Shown here in pieces: positions 21,822 to 29,471 of a DNA stretch of 30,348 bases. A program made the position numbers and the translations under genes. Numbering within the stretch: position 1 is the stretch's first letter; each line of letters begins with the position of its first letter. Below the pieces are notes generated by a model that had not been told where the DNA came from, ran no database searches, and saw nothing but the letters and a program-made list of their open reading frames with translations. The stretch spans positions 1 to 30,348 of the forward strand of contig JAGIXO010000007.1 of the NCBI GenBank assembly GCA_026122915.1, given 5' to 3'. This DNA is from Candidatus Electronema nielsenii (GTDB lineage Bacteria > Desulfobacterota > Desulfobulbia > Desulfobulbales > Desulfobulbaceae).

Positions 21822-23090
21822 CTACCGTGCCTGCATCTTCTCCTTCAGCGTGTTGTAATTTGCCTGAGCCGTATCAATATTCGGATGGCCGTTGGGGAAT
21901 TTGGCTTTGAAGATGGCCAATGCCCGCTGATACAGCGGCTTGGCTTCAGCGTAACGGCCCTGCGAGTAATACAGCCAGGCCAGATTGTTCAGGGCAGCGG
22001 CCACGTGCGGGTGTTCCTTTCCGAGAAATTTTTCGCAAATCTCCAGCGACCGCCTGTACAGCGGCTCGGCTTCAGCGTAACGGCCCTGCGCATCATACAG
22101 TAATGCCAAATTGTTCTGGTAGGTTGCTACCGATGGATGGTCTTGGACGAAAACTTTTTTTATTATCTCCAGAGCGCGCTTGTACAACGGCTCGGCTTCA
22201 GCGTACCGGCCTTGAGAGTAATACAGCGAAGCCAGATTGTTCAGGCTGATCGCCACGTCAGGATGGTCTTTGCCGAGTTTCTCTTCCCAAATCTCCAGCG
22301 ACCGCTTGTACCGCAGCTCGGCTTCCTCGTAACGGCCCTGAGACATATAAACTAAGGCCAAGTCATTCAGAGCAAGGGCCAGCTCGGCATCCTCTTTGCC
22401 TTCCTGCTCCCAGATCGCTAGCAAATGCTCAAGCCACTCCTCCGCCTGCTGATACTCGCCCATCTGATAGGCCATCTGCCAGGCTGAAAGCAGATAATCG
22501 GGATTGTCCGGCGCAAGGGCAACGGCCGCGGTATAATTGCGCAGGGCCTTGCTGTAATCCAGCCTGTCCTCAGCCAGCCGCCCGCTCTGGAGCAGGGCCG
22601 CAGCCGCAGTCTGGCCTGTCTCTTCAGCCACCCGGTCAAAAAGCAGCTCGGCCAGCTCGGTATCACCCTGCGCCAGCCGTTTCTCAGCCTCGGCCAACTG
22701 CTCCTTGGGCTGGCTGGCTGCTAATTGCTGCAATTTTTCCTGCGATTCTTCCAGCAGCCGCAGCTTCTCTTGGTAACTCTCATCAGGATTGGCTAACTTC
22801 CGCTCAATATCTTCCCGTTTCTGCTTCTCCAGAACGTATTTTTCATGCAGCTCAAGCAGGTCTTTCTTGTACTGCTCAAAGGTCAGCACGTTCCCGGCCT
22901 GCGATGCGCCGACATCGGGCGGATTGGAAGCAGCCTTCGGTTTGCGCAGGCAGGCATAGAATTTGGAACATACAAACCAGACAGCAGTAAGACATAATGA
23001 AAAAACGGCAAGCCCCCAGCCACTCCAAATTACATCTGGATTCTTTGGCAGCCAATGCAATGCCGCCTTAATCTGCGCAAGCAACTCCAT
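21822..23090 (-). CDS. Membrane-anchored TPR protein (kinesin-light-chain type repeats)
   Basis: A 422-residue protein. One transmembrane helix at about 24-44 (GWGLAVFSLCLTAVWFVCS), then a basic stretch and a coiled coil of about 70-150 (Glu/Lys/Gln-rich, KYVLEKQKREDIERKL). After irregular TPRs come four near-identical 42-residue repeats (about 245-420) with the wording NNLASLYYSQGRYAEAEPLYKRALEI. They are near-identical in DNA too, so recent copy-number change is likely. TPRs of this type mediate protein-protein contacts, and I recall many such proteins in cable-bacterium-like genomes. The start lies 57 bp downstream of the comM stop on the same strand. No enzymatic domain is visible. Confidence 0.85.
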   Translation of the reverse strand: MELLAQIKAALHWLPKNPDVIWSGWGLAVFSLCLTAVWFVCSKFYACLRKPKAASNPPDVGASQAGNVLTFEQYKKDLLELHEKYVLEKQKREDIERKLANPDESYQEKLRLLEESQEKLQQLAASQPKEQLAEAEKRLAQGDTELAELLFDRVAEETGQTAAAALLQSGRLAEDRLDYSKALRNYTAAVALAPDNPDYLLSAWQMAYQMGEYQQAEEWLEHLLAIWEQEGKEDAELALALNDLALVYMSQGRYEEAELRYKRSLEIWEEKLGKDHPDVAISLNNLASLYYSQGRYAEAEPLYKRALEIIKKVFVQDHPSVATYQNNLALLYDAQGRYAEAEPLYRRSLEICEKFLGKEHPHVAAALNNLAWLYYSQGRYAEAKPLYQRALAIFKAKFPNGHPNIDTAQANYNTLKEKMQAR

Positions 23091-23147
23091 ACTGCTCCTC
23101 TTTTCTTCCGCTGTTTTCTTGCAACTGGCGGCGCAGCGGACAGCCTG

Positions 23148-24680
23148 TCACCGCACCTCATACTGCTGCCGTCGGTACTGCACTGCTTCAGCAACGTGCG
23201 CAGAAATAATCTGCTCTGATTCCGATAAATCAGCAATAGTGCGGGCGATTTTTATGATTCGGTGATAGGCGCGAGCTGACAGTCCCAGCCGCTCGATGGC
23301 GTTATTGAGCAGCTTGCGGCCCGCCTCGTCCAACGGGCAGAAGGCTTCAAGCTGGCGAGGCGACATACGAGCGTTGCAGTTCACCCCACGTTCAGCGGCA
23401 AAGCGGACTTGCTGGGTCCGTCGCGCCCGGTTGACCCGCTCGCGTATCGTCTGCGATGACTCGCCCACCGAGCGAGAGCTGATCTCCCGTACTGGCACCG
23501 GCGGTACTTCCACGTGCATGTCGATGCGGTCGAGCAAAGGGCCAGAGAGCTGGCTGCGGTATCGCTGCACTTGGATGGGCGCACAGCGGCACTGCTTCAC
23601 CTTGTCGCCGAGAAAACCGCAGGGACAGGGGTTCATGGCTGCAACCAACATGAAGTCCGCCGGAAAACGGAGGCTGGCCGCAGCGCGGGCGATGGTGACT
23701 ACTCCGTCCTCAAGCGGCTGTCGCATGACTTCGAGAACATGCTTCCGAAATTCAGGCAGCTCGTCGAGAAACAACACGCCGTTGTGGGCCAGAGAAACCT
23801 CACCGGGCCGGGGAATTTGACCGCCGCCGATCAATCCGGCATCAGAAATGGTGTGATGCGGCGAGCGAAAAGGTCGCGTAACCATCAGCGGCTGGGTATC
23901 AGAGAGCAGGCCGCCAGTAGAATAAATCTTGGTAGTTTCAAGGGCCTCGGCAAGACAGAGATCAGGTAGAATAGTTGGTAGCCGCCGGGCCATCATGGTT
24001 TTGCCTGTGCCCGGCACCCCGCAGAGTAGCAGGTTGTGGCCACCTGCTGCTGCCACCTCGAAGGCCCGCTTGACATGCTCTTGCCCGCGCACCTCGGCAA
24101 AATCGACCGAATATTCGCTATGCCTGCTAAAAAGGGCATCAACATCGGTGAAAGAGGGTTGGATTTCTATCTCGTTGAGCAGATACTGCGCCGCCTGCCG
24201 CAGTGTTTGCACCGCGATAATCTCGATGCCTTGCACCACCGCTGCTTCGCGTGCATTCTCTGTTGGAACGAGAAAGCGGCGGATGCCGTTAGTCTTTGCC
24301 TCCAGCACCATCGGTAAAACTCCGCGCACCGGACGAACTACGCCGTCCAAGGACAGCTCACCGACAATGGCGGTTTCGGCTAAATCTGGGCAGGGGAGCG
24401 CACCGGAGGCCGCGAGGATGCCAAGGGCGATAGGCAGGTCGTAGCCGGAGCCTTCCTTTTTCACTGCTGCTGGGGCGAGATTGACCGTGATCCGGCGCGG
24501 CGGGAATTCGTAGCCAGAATTTTTCACCGCAGCCCGCACCCGGTCTTTGGCCTCGCGTACTGCGCCTTCCGCCAACCCAACCGTGGAGAAGAGCGGCAAG
24601 CCGAGGGCCAAATCCACCTCCACTCGGACGAGTAAGCCGTCCACGCCGATCACCGCGCCGCTGAGTGTTTTAGAAAGCAT
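23148..24680 (-). CDS. comM: ComM/YifB-family AAA+ ATPase, intact copy
   Basis: A 510-residue member of the Mg-chelatase-like AAA+ family; ComM is a hexameric helicase that promotes branch migration during natural transformation. The N-terminal Lon-like domain is at about 1-170. The AAA module has Walker A GVPGTGKTMM (K227) and Walker B LFLDELPEF, and a cysteine cluster CPCGFLGDKVKQCRC just after. The C-terminal helical domain ends AVQYRRQQYEVR. The ATG at 24680 starts the usual MLSKTLSGAVIGVDG. The last 222 bp are duplicated at 19735. dapB lies upstream, with a 26-bp duplication between them. Confidence 0.92.
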   Translation of the reverse strand: MLSKTLSGAVIGVDGLLVRVEVDLALGLPLFSTVGLAEGAVREAKDRVRAAVKNSGYEFPPRRITVNLAPAAVKKEGSGYDLPIALGILAASGALPCPDLAETAIVGELSLDGVVRPVRGVLPMVLEAKTNGIRRFLVPTENAREAAVVQGIEIIAVQTLRQAAQYLLNEIEIQPSFTDVDALFSRHSEYSVDFAEVRGQEHVKRAFEVAAAGGHNLLLCGVPGTGKTMMARRLPTILPDLCLAEALETTKIYSTGGLLSDTQPLMVTRPFRSPHHTISDAGLIGGGQIPRPGEVSLAHNGVLFLDELPEFRKHVLEVMRQPLEDGVVTIARAAASLRFPADFMLVAAMNPCPCGFLGDKVKQCRCAPIQVQRYRSQLSGPLLDRIDMHVEVPPVPVREISSRSVGESSQTIRERVNRARRTQQVRFAAERGVNCNARMSPRQLEAFCPLDEAGRKLLNNAIERLGLSARAYHRIIKIARTIADLSESEQIISAHVAEAVQYRRQQYEVR

Positions 24681-24708
24681 GGGCTTATTGCGAATTATGA
24701 ATCAGCGG

Positions 24709-24760
24709 GTTTTGATTTGATGGGTAAGCACGATGTTTTGATTTGATGGGTAAGCACGAT
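24709..24760. repeat. Perfect 26-bp tandem duplication upstream of comM
   Basis: GTTTTGATTTGATGGGTAAG plus CACGAT occurs at 24709-24734 and again at 24735-24760 without a mismatch. It sits in the 134-nt gap between the dapB stop and the comM start. Most simply a replication-slippage duplication. Confidence 0.9.
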
Positions 24761-24814
24761 GCCGTGGCAAACAAATTCACCACGGCGGAGAACAATGAGG
24801 AAGGAAGGCTATTT

Positions 24815-25627
24815 TTAGAAATTGCCCAAATCAAGCACGTCAAACATGGTGTACAATCCCTTGGGCTTGTCCGCAACCCACGCCGCAGCCAAGGCCGCGC
24901 CGCGTGCGAAGTTATCCCGGCTGTGGGCGCGATGAGTGATCTCAATTCGCTCGCCCGCGCCAGCGAAATAAACGGTATGCTCGCCGACAATATCCCCAGC
25001 CCGGATGGTCTGGATGCCGATCTCCTTGTCCGTGCGCTCGCCGATCATGCCGTGGCGCTCATACACGCCGACCTCGGCCAGATTACGGCCCAAGCCAGCG
25101 GCAGCCATCTCGCCCAGCCGCAGCGCGGTGCCGGATGGCGCATCCTTCTTCATCCGGTGGTGGGCCTCGACAATCTCCACATCGTAGGCATCGCCCAGCA
25201 CAGCGGCGGTTTTCTTCACCAGCTTGAACAGCACGTTCACGCCCACGGCCATGTTCGGCGACTGCACGCAGGGGAAATGCCCGGCGGCGGTCTCGCGCAG
25301 CACAACGAGGTTGTCGGCGGTCAGGCCGGTGGTGCCGATCACCATTGCCCGGCCATGCTTGGCCGCAACCTTGATGAATTCCATCGTGGCCTTGTGGAAG
25401 GTGAAATCAATAATCACCTCGCCTTGATCAATCACTGATTCCAAGCCCGCAGATATTTTCACGCCGGTCGCGCCGAAGCCTGCCACTTCACCGACATCCT
25501 TGCCGATAAAAGGGCTATCCGCGTGTTCAAAAGCCGCGCTCAAGGTCAAGCCGGGATGCTGCCGCACCATGTCGCAGATGCGGCGGCCCATTCGACCTGC
25601 TGCTCCGGCTACAATTACTTTAGTCAT
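24815..25627 (-). CDS. dapB: 4-hydroxy-tetrahydrodipicolinate reductase
   Basis: Second step of the meso-diaminopimelate/lysine pathway: NAD(P)H reduction of the product of DapA. The 270-residue protein has the nucleotide loop VAGAAGRMGRRI, FTFHKATMEF, GTTGL and the signature EAHHRMKKDAPSGTALRLGE with the catalytic histidine pair and lysine; a RAGDIVGEHTV motif lies near the end. The ATG starts MTKVIVAG. It lies in a - strand run behind dapF and dapA, but separated from dapA by the HNH gene and a 161-nt gap, so it may have its own promoter. Confidence 0.95.
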   Translation of the reverse strand: MTKVIVAGAAGRMGRRICDMVRQHPGLTLSAAFEHADSPFIGKDVGEVAGFGATGVKISAGLESVIDQGEVIIDFTFHKATMEFIKVAAKHGRAMVIGTTGLTADNLVVLRETAAGHFPCVQSPNMAVGVNVLFKLVKKTAAVLGDAYDVEIVEAHHRMKKDAPSGTALRLGEMAAAGLGRNLAEVGVYERHGMIGERTDKEIGIQTIRAGDIVGEHTVYFAGAGERIEITHRAHSRDNFARGAALAAAWVADKPKGLYTMFDVLDLGNF

Positions 25628-25788
25628 AATGTACTCTCTTGTGTTGATAATGAGTCTGTCTCAAAGACGTTCTTCAGGTCAATGGTCATGTCTTCAAATA
25701 TTCTTTTTTTTCTTCAGAATATCAGCTTTGATCAATCAATTTGATTGCATACACAACCGTGATGATATGATGGAGTCATATTTTTCTT

Positions 25789-26724
25789 TCAATTTTCCCG
25801 CGTTACATTCGGCAGCTCTACAGCCAGCGCGTTTAATTGTCCGCTAAGTTCACTGAGTCGATTTCTGAATAATTCTTGCCTGTCGAAAGAATGATTATTT
25901 CTCTTTGTTTCCATTAAATGGATTTCTCTTGAAATGCTATATAATTTTTCTTTTACAGCTTTTGGGAAATCCTCTGTATCGTACATGCTCAATATTAATA
26001 AATCATGACCGATCTTTGAAGCATTACCCTGTAATTCCTCAATTTTACCTTCGTTGAGCATCGTTTCCGCTCTATCATTCAGGCTCTTTAGCATCCTGAT
26101 TTGCATCGCAAAATCTTTTTTAAGTGTTAAAGATACCCTTTGTGAAGCAAAAAAAGGATCAACTATCGATACCTTGATGTGTTTGGCTTTTTCCACGGCA
26201 TCTTTAATGTCTTCTGTTAGGCCGCGATACAGACAAACTTCCCTACCAACAAAATTATCAATAGAATTTGCTGATTCATCTAACAAGACAGTCCATCCTT
26301 TCTGAATAGAAACATCTTTAATAGCTAATCTTCTTAATTCTTTAGATATCTCACTGTATCTTGATTCCAGCCTGCTGACCCAAGGATTTATGCTACGATC
26401 CTTCTCCTGTTCTCCGAAAATAATCAAGTCAAAGATCAGAGGAGCTATCTCTTGAAAAAACAAAAGAACGTCCTTTTGGTTAGTTGATATGTCTCGCTTT
26501 TTCCGTTCAACATCTTCTCTCGTTATATCGCCCTTTGTAATTTTTGAGTGACAAATAGGGCATAGCATCAAGAGGTTAAGCATGTCGTTATTCTCTGGGT
26601 TTTCATCAATATGATGAAAATGAAAATGATCGACATCCTCATTACCACAGAAAGGACATATCGATGATATTTCTTTCTGCAAAAGGCTTTTGGCTTTCTG
26701 GATAATTCTCGGTCTTTTCTTCAT
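25789..26724 (-). CDS. HNH endonuclease-domain protein, probable insertion in the dap run
   Basis: A 311-residue protein. The N-terminal HNH fold is a zinc-bound beta-beta-alpha finger: CPFC (23-26), the catalytic HHID (37-40), N50 and CPICH (55-59). The remaining 240 residues are helical and charged (RLESRYSEISKELRRLA, KDAVEKAKHIKV) without a recognised domain. The codon use is clearly AT-rich beside the GC-rich dapA and dapB, which points to horizontal gain. The ATG at 26724 gives the tidy start MKKRPRIIQ but lacks a ribosome site; a TTG at 26745 would add seven residues. HNH proteins with long helical tails occur in defence systems, homing elements and restriction; the role here is unknown. 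Confidence 0.8.
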   Translation of the reverse strand: MKKRPRIIQKAKSLLQKEISSICPFCGNEDVDHFHFHHIDENPENNDMLNLLMLCPICHSKITKGDITREDVERKKRDISTNQKDVLLFFQEIAPLIFDLIIFGEQEKDRSINPWVSRLESRYSEISKELRRLAIKDVSIQKGWTVLLDESANSIDNFVGREVCLYRGLTEDIKDAVEKAKHIKVSIVDPFFASQRVSLTLKKDFAMQIRMLKSLNDRAETMLNEGKIEELQGNASKIGHDLLILSMYDTEDFPKAVKEKLYSISREIHLMETKRNNHSFDRQELFRNRLSELSGQLNALAVELPNVTREN

Positions 26725-26779
26725 ATTACAGCAATATATTATCAATAGAGGCAGTTGTTCATCAACTGCCTCTGCGTAA

Positions 26780-27670
26780 TCAAATCAACCCCACCTTCTT
26801 CATCTCGGCAGTCAGCTTGTCCAAAGAAGCCTCGTCCATCTCGGTCATCGGCAAACGCAGTTCCGGCGAGGCAATCTTGCCGATCAGATGCACGGCCTTT
26901 TTCGCCGGAGCCGGACTGGGATAGCAGAACATCGTGCCCATGAGCGGGAAGAGTTTATAATGAATCTCTTTGGCCTTGGCCAGATCGCCGCGCAGAGATG
27001 CCTCCATCAGCTCGGACATCGCTTTCGGAGCCACGTTGGAGGTCACGGAAATCACGCCCTTGCCGCCGATCAGCACAGTGGGCATGGAGGTGAAGTCATC
27101 GCCGGACAAAACAATGAAGTCTTTCGGGCAGATGCGGATGATCTCGGAAATCTGGTTCAGGCAGCCGCAGGCTTCCTTGATGCCGATGACATTGGGCAGC
27201 TCGGCCAGCCGTGCGACAGTGGCCGGGGCCATGTTGGTGACGGTGCGGCCTGGCACGTTGTAGAGCACCACCGGAATATCCACCGCTTCGGTGATGGCCT
27301 TGAAATGCCGGTACAGCCCTTCCTGGCTCGGCTTGTTGTAATAGGGTACCACGGACAAAACTGCGTCCGCGCCGCTCTCTTTGGCTGACTCGGTCAGCTC
27401 GATGGCCTCGATGGTGTTGTTCGCACCAGTTCCAGCAATAACCGGCACCCGGCCTGCCACGGTCTTGACGGTCAGCTCGATCACCCGTTTGTGCTCGGCA
27501 AAGCTGAGAGTGGCGGATTCGCCTGTGGTGCCGCAGGGCACGAGGCCGTGAATGCCGTTGTCGATCTGGAAATTGATCAGATTGACAAGACTTTCCTCAT
27601 CAACCTTGCCGTCCCGCATCGGGGTGACGATGGCGGTGATGGCTCCCTGAATTCTTTTTGCTGCTGTCAT
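26780..27670 (-). CDS. dapA: 4-hydroxy-tetrahydrodipicolinate synthase
   Basis: First committed step of the diaminopimelate/lysine pathway: condenses pyruvate and aspartate semialdehyde by a Schiff base. The 296-residue TIM-barrel protein has GTTGESATL, YYNKPSQEGLY, the tyrosine in VLYNVPGRT and the Schiff-base lysine in VIGIKEACG; GDDFTSMP follows. The ATG at 27670 has AAGGAGAACACG upstream. It lies 15 bp after the dapF stop, and the HNH gene starts 55 bp after its own stop. Confidence 0.96.
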   Translation of the reverse strand: MTAAKRIQGAITAIVTPMRDGKVDEESLVNLINFQIDNGIHGLVPCGTTGESATLSFAEHKRVIELTVKTVAGRVPVIAGTGANNTIEAIELTESAKESGADAVLSVVPYYNKPSQEGLYRHFKAITEAVDIPVVLYNVPGRTVTNMAPATVARLAELPNVIGIKEACGCLNQISEIIRICPKDFIVLSGDDFTSMPTVLIGGKGVISVTSNVAPKAMSELMEASLRGDLAKAKEIHYKLFPLMGTMFCYPSPAPAKKAVHLIGKIASPELRLPMTEMDEASLDKLTAEMKKVGLI

Positions 27671-27685
27671 CGTGTTCTCCTTGGA

Positions 27686-28540
27686 TTATAGCAATGCCTC
27701 GGTGTGCAATTCTCCTGCGTAAATGATCCGGGCCGGTCCTTTAAGGAAAACATTATAAACAATTGCCGCTGTTCCGCCAGTCTTAACCTTGCTCAGGTCG
27801 AACAAAATCATCAGCCGGTCATTGCCGGAGGTGATAATTTCGACGGGCGAAGTAGCTTCTCCCAACAAAGCGGCGATGATCGCGCTGGCAGCAGAGCCGG
27901 TGCCACAGGCAAGGGTCTCATCCTCCACGCCGCGTTCATAGGTGCGCACCTTGAACGCATCGCCGCGCTTTTGGACAAAGTTGACATTGGTGCCAGCGGG
28001 CTGAAAGATTTCGTGATACCGGATTGCCCGGCCAAGGCCGCGCACGTCGGTTTCTTCGATATTGTCCACAAAGACTACCGCATGAGGCACTCCGGTGTTG
28101 AGGCTGTGCAGAGTGAGCGGTGAGTTGTTGACTGTGATGGTCTGATGCAGGCGCAAGTCACGCGGCTCGGTCATCTTCACCGCCACTTCTTTGCCGGAAA
28201 CCTCGGCCTCTATCAGCCCGGCCAAGGTTTCAAAGCGCATTTTGGCCGGAGCAATCCCCTGCATGAAGGCGAAGCGGGCCGCGCAGCGCGCTCCGTTGCC
28301 GCACATCTCGGCCACAGAACCGTCGGCATTGAAGAACCGCCAGCGGAAATCCGCCTGCTCAGAGTTCTCAATCAGAATCAGGCCGTCTGCACCGACCGAA
28401 AACTTGCGGCGGCAGACAGCAGCGGCAAATTGCGCCATTGAATCAGGCTTAATCAGCGACTGGCGGTGGTCAATGAGGATGAAATCATTGCCGGTGCCGC
28501 TCATTTTGACAAAGGGGATGGGAAAATTGGGTGTGTTCAT
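27686..28540 (-). CDS. dapF: Diaminopimelate epimerase
   Basis: Cofactor-independent racemase converting LL- to meso-diaminopimelate for peptidoglycan and lysine. The 284-residue protein has the two-cysteine active site: one cysteine in EMCGNGARC and the other in LACGTGSAAS, plus FVKMSGTGNDFIL at the start and the NVNFV region. The ATG at 28540 is preferred to the TTG at 28543. It lies 9 bp after the glycosyltransferase stop and 15 bp before dapA. Confidence 0.96.
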   Translation of the reverse strand: MNTPNFPIPFVKMSGTGNDFILIDHRQSLIKPDSMAQFAAAVCRRKFSVGADGLILIENSEQADFRWRFFNADGSVAEMCGNGARCAARFAFMQGIAPAKMRFETLAGLIEAEVSGKEVAVKMTEPRDLRLHQTITVNNSPLTLHSLNTGVPHAVVFVDNIEETDVRGLGRAIRYHEIFQPAGTNVNFVQKRGDAFKVRTYERGVEDETLACGTGSAASAIIAALLGEATSPVEIITSGNDRLMILFDLSKVKTGGTAAIVYNVFLKGPARIIYAGELHTEALL

Positions 28541-28549
28541 CAATATTCT

Positions 28550-29266
28550 TCAGTTTGCAAAGAAGCGGTATTTTATAATGCAATACAAAGCGCGGAAGCC
28601 GTCTTTCATGCCGATCTTTTTACCTTCGGCATAGGTACGTCCGCTATAAGAAATGCCAATTTCGTAAATTCTGCATCCAGTTCTGGCAACTTTTGCCGTA
28701 ATTTCTGGCTCAAAACCGAAGCGATCTTCTCTAATCTGAATATTCTGAATAATCTCCTTGCGAAAGACCTTGTAGCAGGTTTCCATGTCAGTCAGATTCA
28801 GATTAGTACACATGTTGGAAAGCAGGGTGAGAAGACGATTTCCCATCATATGCCAAAAATACAGCACCCTGTGCGCTTCAGAGCCAACAAAGCGCGAGCC
28901 ATAAACCACGTCAGCCTTGCCATCCAAGATTGGCTGAAGCAATTTCGGATATTCAGCCGGATCGTATTCCAAATCTGCATCTTGAATCAGAACAATACCA
29001 CCTGTCGCTTTGGCAATACCGGAACGCAGTGCGGCTCCTTTACCCTGATTCTTTTCATGAAAAACCTTGACTATGTTGTCGTCGCGCAGTTGCTCCATAA
29101 CCTGCCGGGTGCTGTCAGTAGAACAATCATCCACGACAACAATTTCCTTGGTCAACGGCAGCTTAACTGACTGCACGGCATCAATCACCGTTTTTAAGGT
29201 TTTTTCTTCGTTATAGGCGGGGATGATGATTGAAACTTTAATATACTTTTTTCCTAATAAATCCAT
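28550..29266 (-). CDS. Family 2 glycosyltransferase (dolichol/polyprenyl-phosphate mannose synthase-like)
   Basis: A 238-residue inverting glycosyltransferase. The GT2 motifs are VSIIIPAYNEEKTL, VVVDDCSTDSTR, the metal-binding DAD in LIQDADLEYDP, VVYGSRFVG, and a C-terminal EPEITAK region. This wording is typical of the DPM1/polyprenyl-phosphate glycosyltransferases that load a sugar onto a lipid carrier at the inner membrane; no transmembrane helix is seen. It is the first gene of the run ending with dapF and dapA. The cell-wall genes beside it fit, but a direct link is not shown. Confidence 0.9.
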   Translation of the reverse strand: MDLLGKKYIKVSIIIPAYNEEKTLKTVIDAVQSVKLPLTKEIVVVDDCSTDSTRQVMEQLRDDNIVKVFHEKNQGKGAALRSGIAKATGGIVLIQDADLEYDPAEYPKLLQPILDGKADVVYGSRFVGSEAHRVLYFWHMMGNRLLTLLSNMCTNLNLTDMETCYKVFRKEIIQNIQIREDRFGFEPEITAKVARTGCRIYEIGISYSGRTYAEGKKIGMKDGFRALYCIIKYRFFAN

Positions 29267-29293
29267 ATCAAACGCCTCTGTTCAGCGTGAAAA

Positions 29294-29311
29294 CAGGCTG
29301 ATTCCTGCCTG
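29294..29311. other. Short hairpin upstream of the GT2 gene
   Basis: CAGGC (29294-29298) and GCCTG (29307-29311) pair around an 8-nt loop. On the - strand four T follow the stem; on the + strand CTTATTTTTT follows. It could be a weak attenuator ahead of the glycosyltransferase-dap run, or nothing. Confidence 0.3.
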
Positions 29312-29354
29312 CTTATTTTTTAAAAGTCAGCTCATTACAGCTTCAATTGCGTAA

Positions 29355-29381
29355 TTTATAGCTTACTTCTTCTTTTTGCAA
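29355..29381 (-). promoter_or_regulatory. Candidate promoter for the GT2-dapF-dapA run
   Basis: On the - strand, TTGCAA (29381-29376) and TATAAA (29360-29355) with a 15-bp spacer, about 90 bp upstream of the glycosyltransferase start. The spacing is short and the -35 imperfect. Confidence 0.3.
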
Positions 29382-29439
29382 GAAAAAGACTACAATGTGA
29401 TGATGATTTGAAAAAAAAAGAGGCAGGAAAAAATCAGGA

Positions 29440-29461
29440 GGGTCTGCCGACCGGCAGACCC
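29440..29461 (-). terminator. Terminator of the cysteine-rich outer-membrane gene
   Basis: GGGTCTGCCG and CGGCAGACCC pair perfectly over 10 bp around AC. On the - strand it is followed by TCCTGATTTTTTCC and, later, nine T. It lies 10 nt after the stop of the gene at 29472. Confidence 0.8.
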
Positions 29462-29471
29462 TGTTTACACC

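Noticed and set aside
19735..23369. A complete integrative element with attachment sites at comM
   Set aside because: No integrase, transposase or mobilisation gene lies between the two copies, and the duplicate has diverged by about 6%, too much for fresh attachment sites.
23929..24444. 171-codon frame opposite comM
   Set aside because: Antisense shadow with no protein-like features.
24743..25438. 231-codon frame opposite dapB
   Set aside because: Antisense shadow of a conserved enzyme; no independent support.
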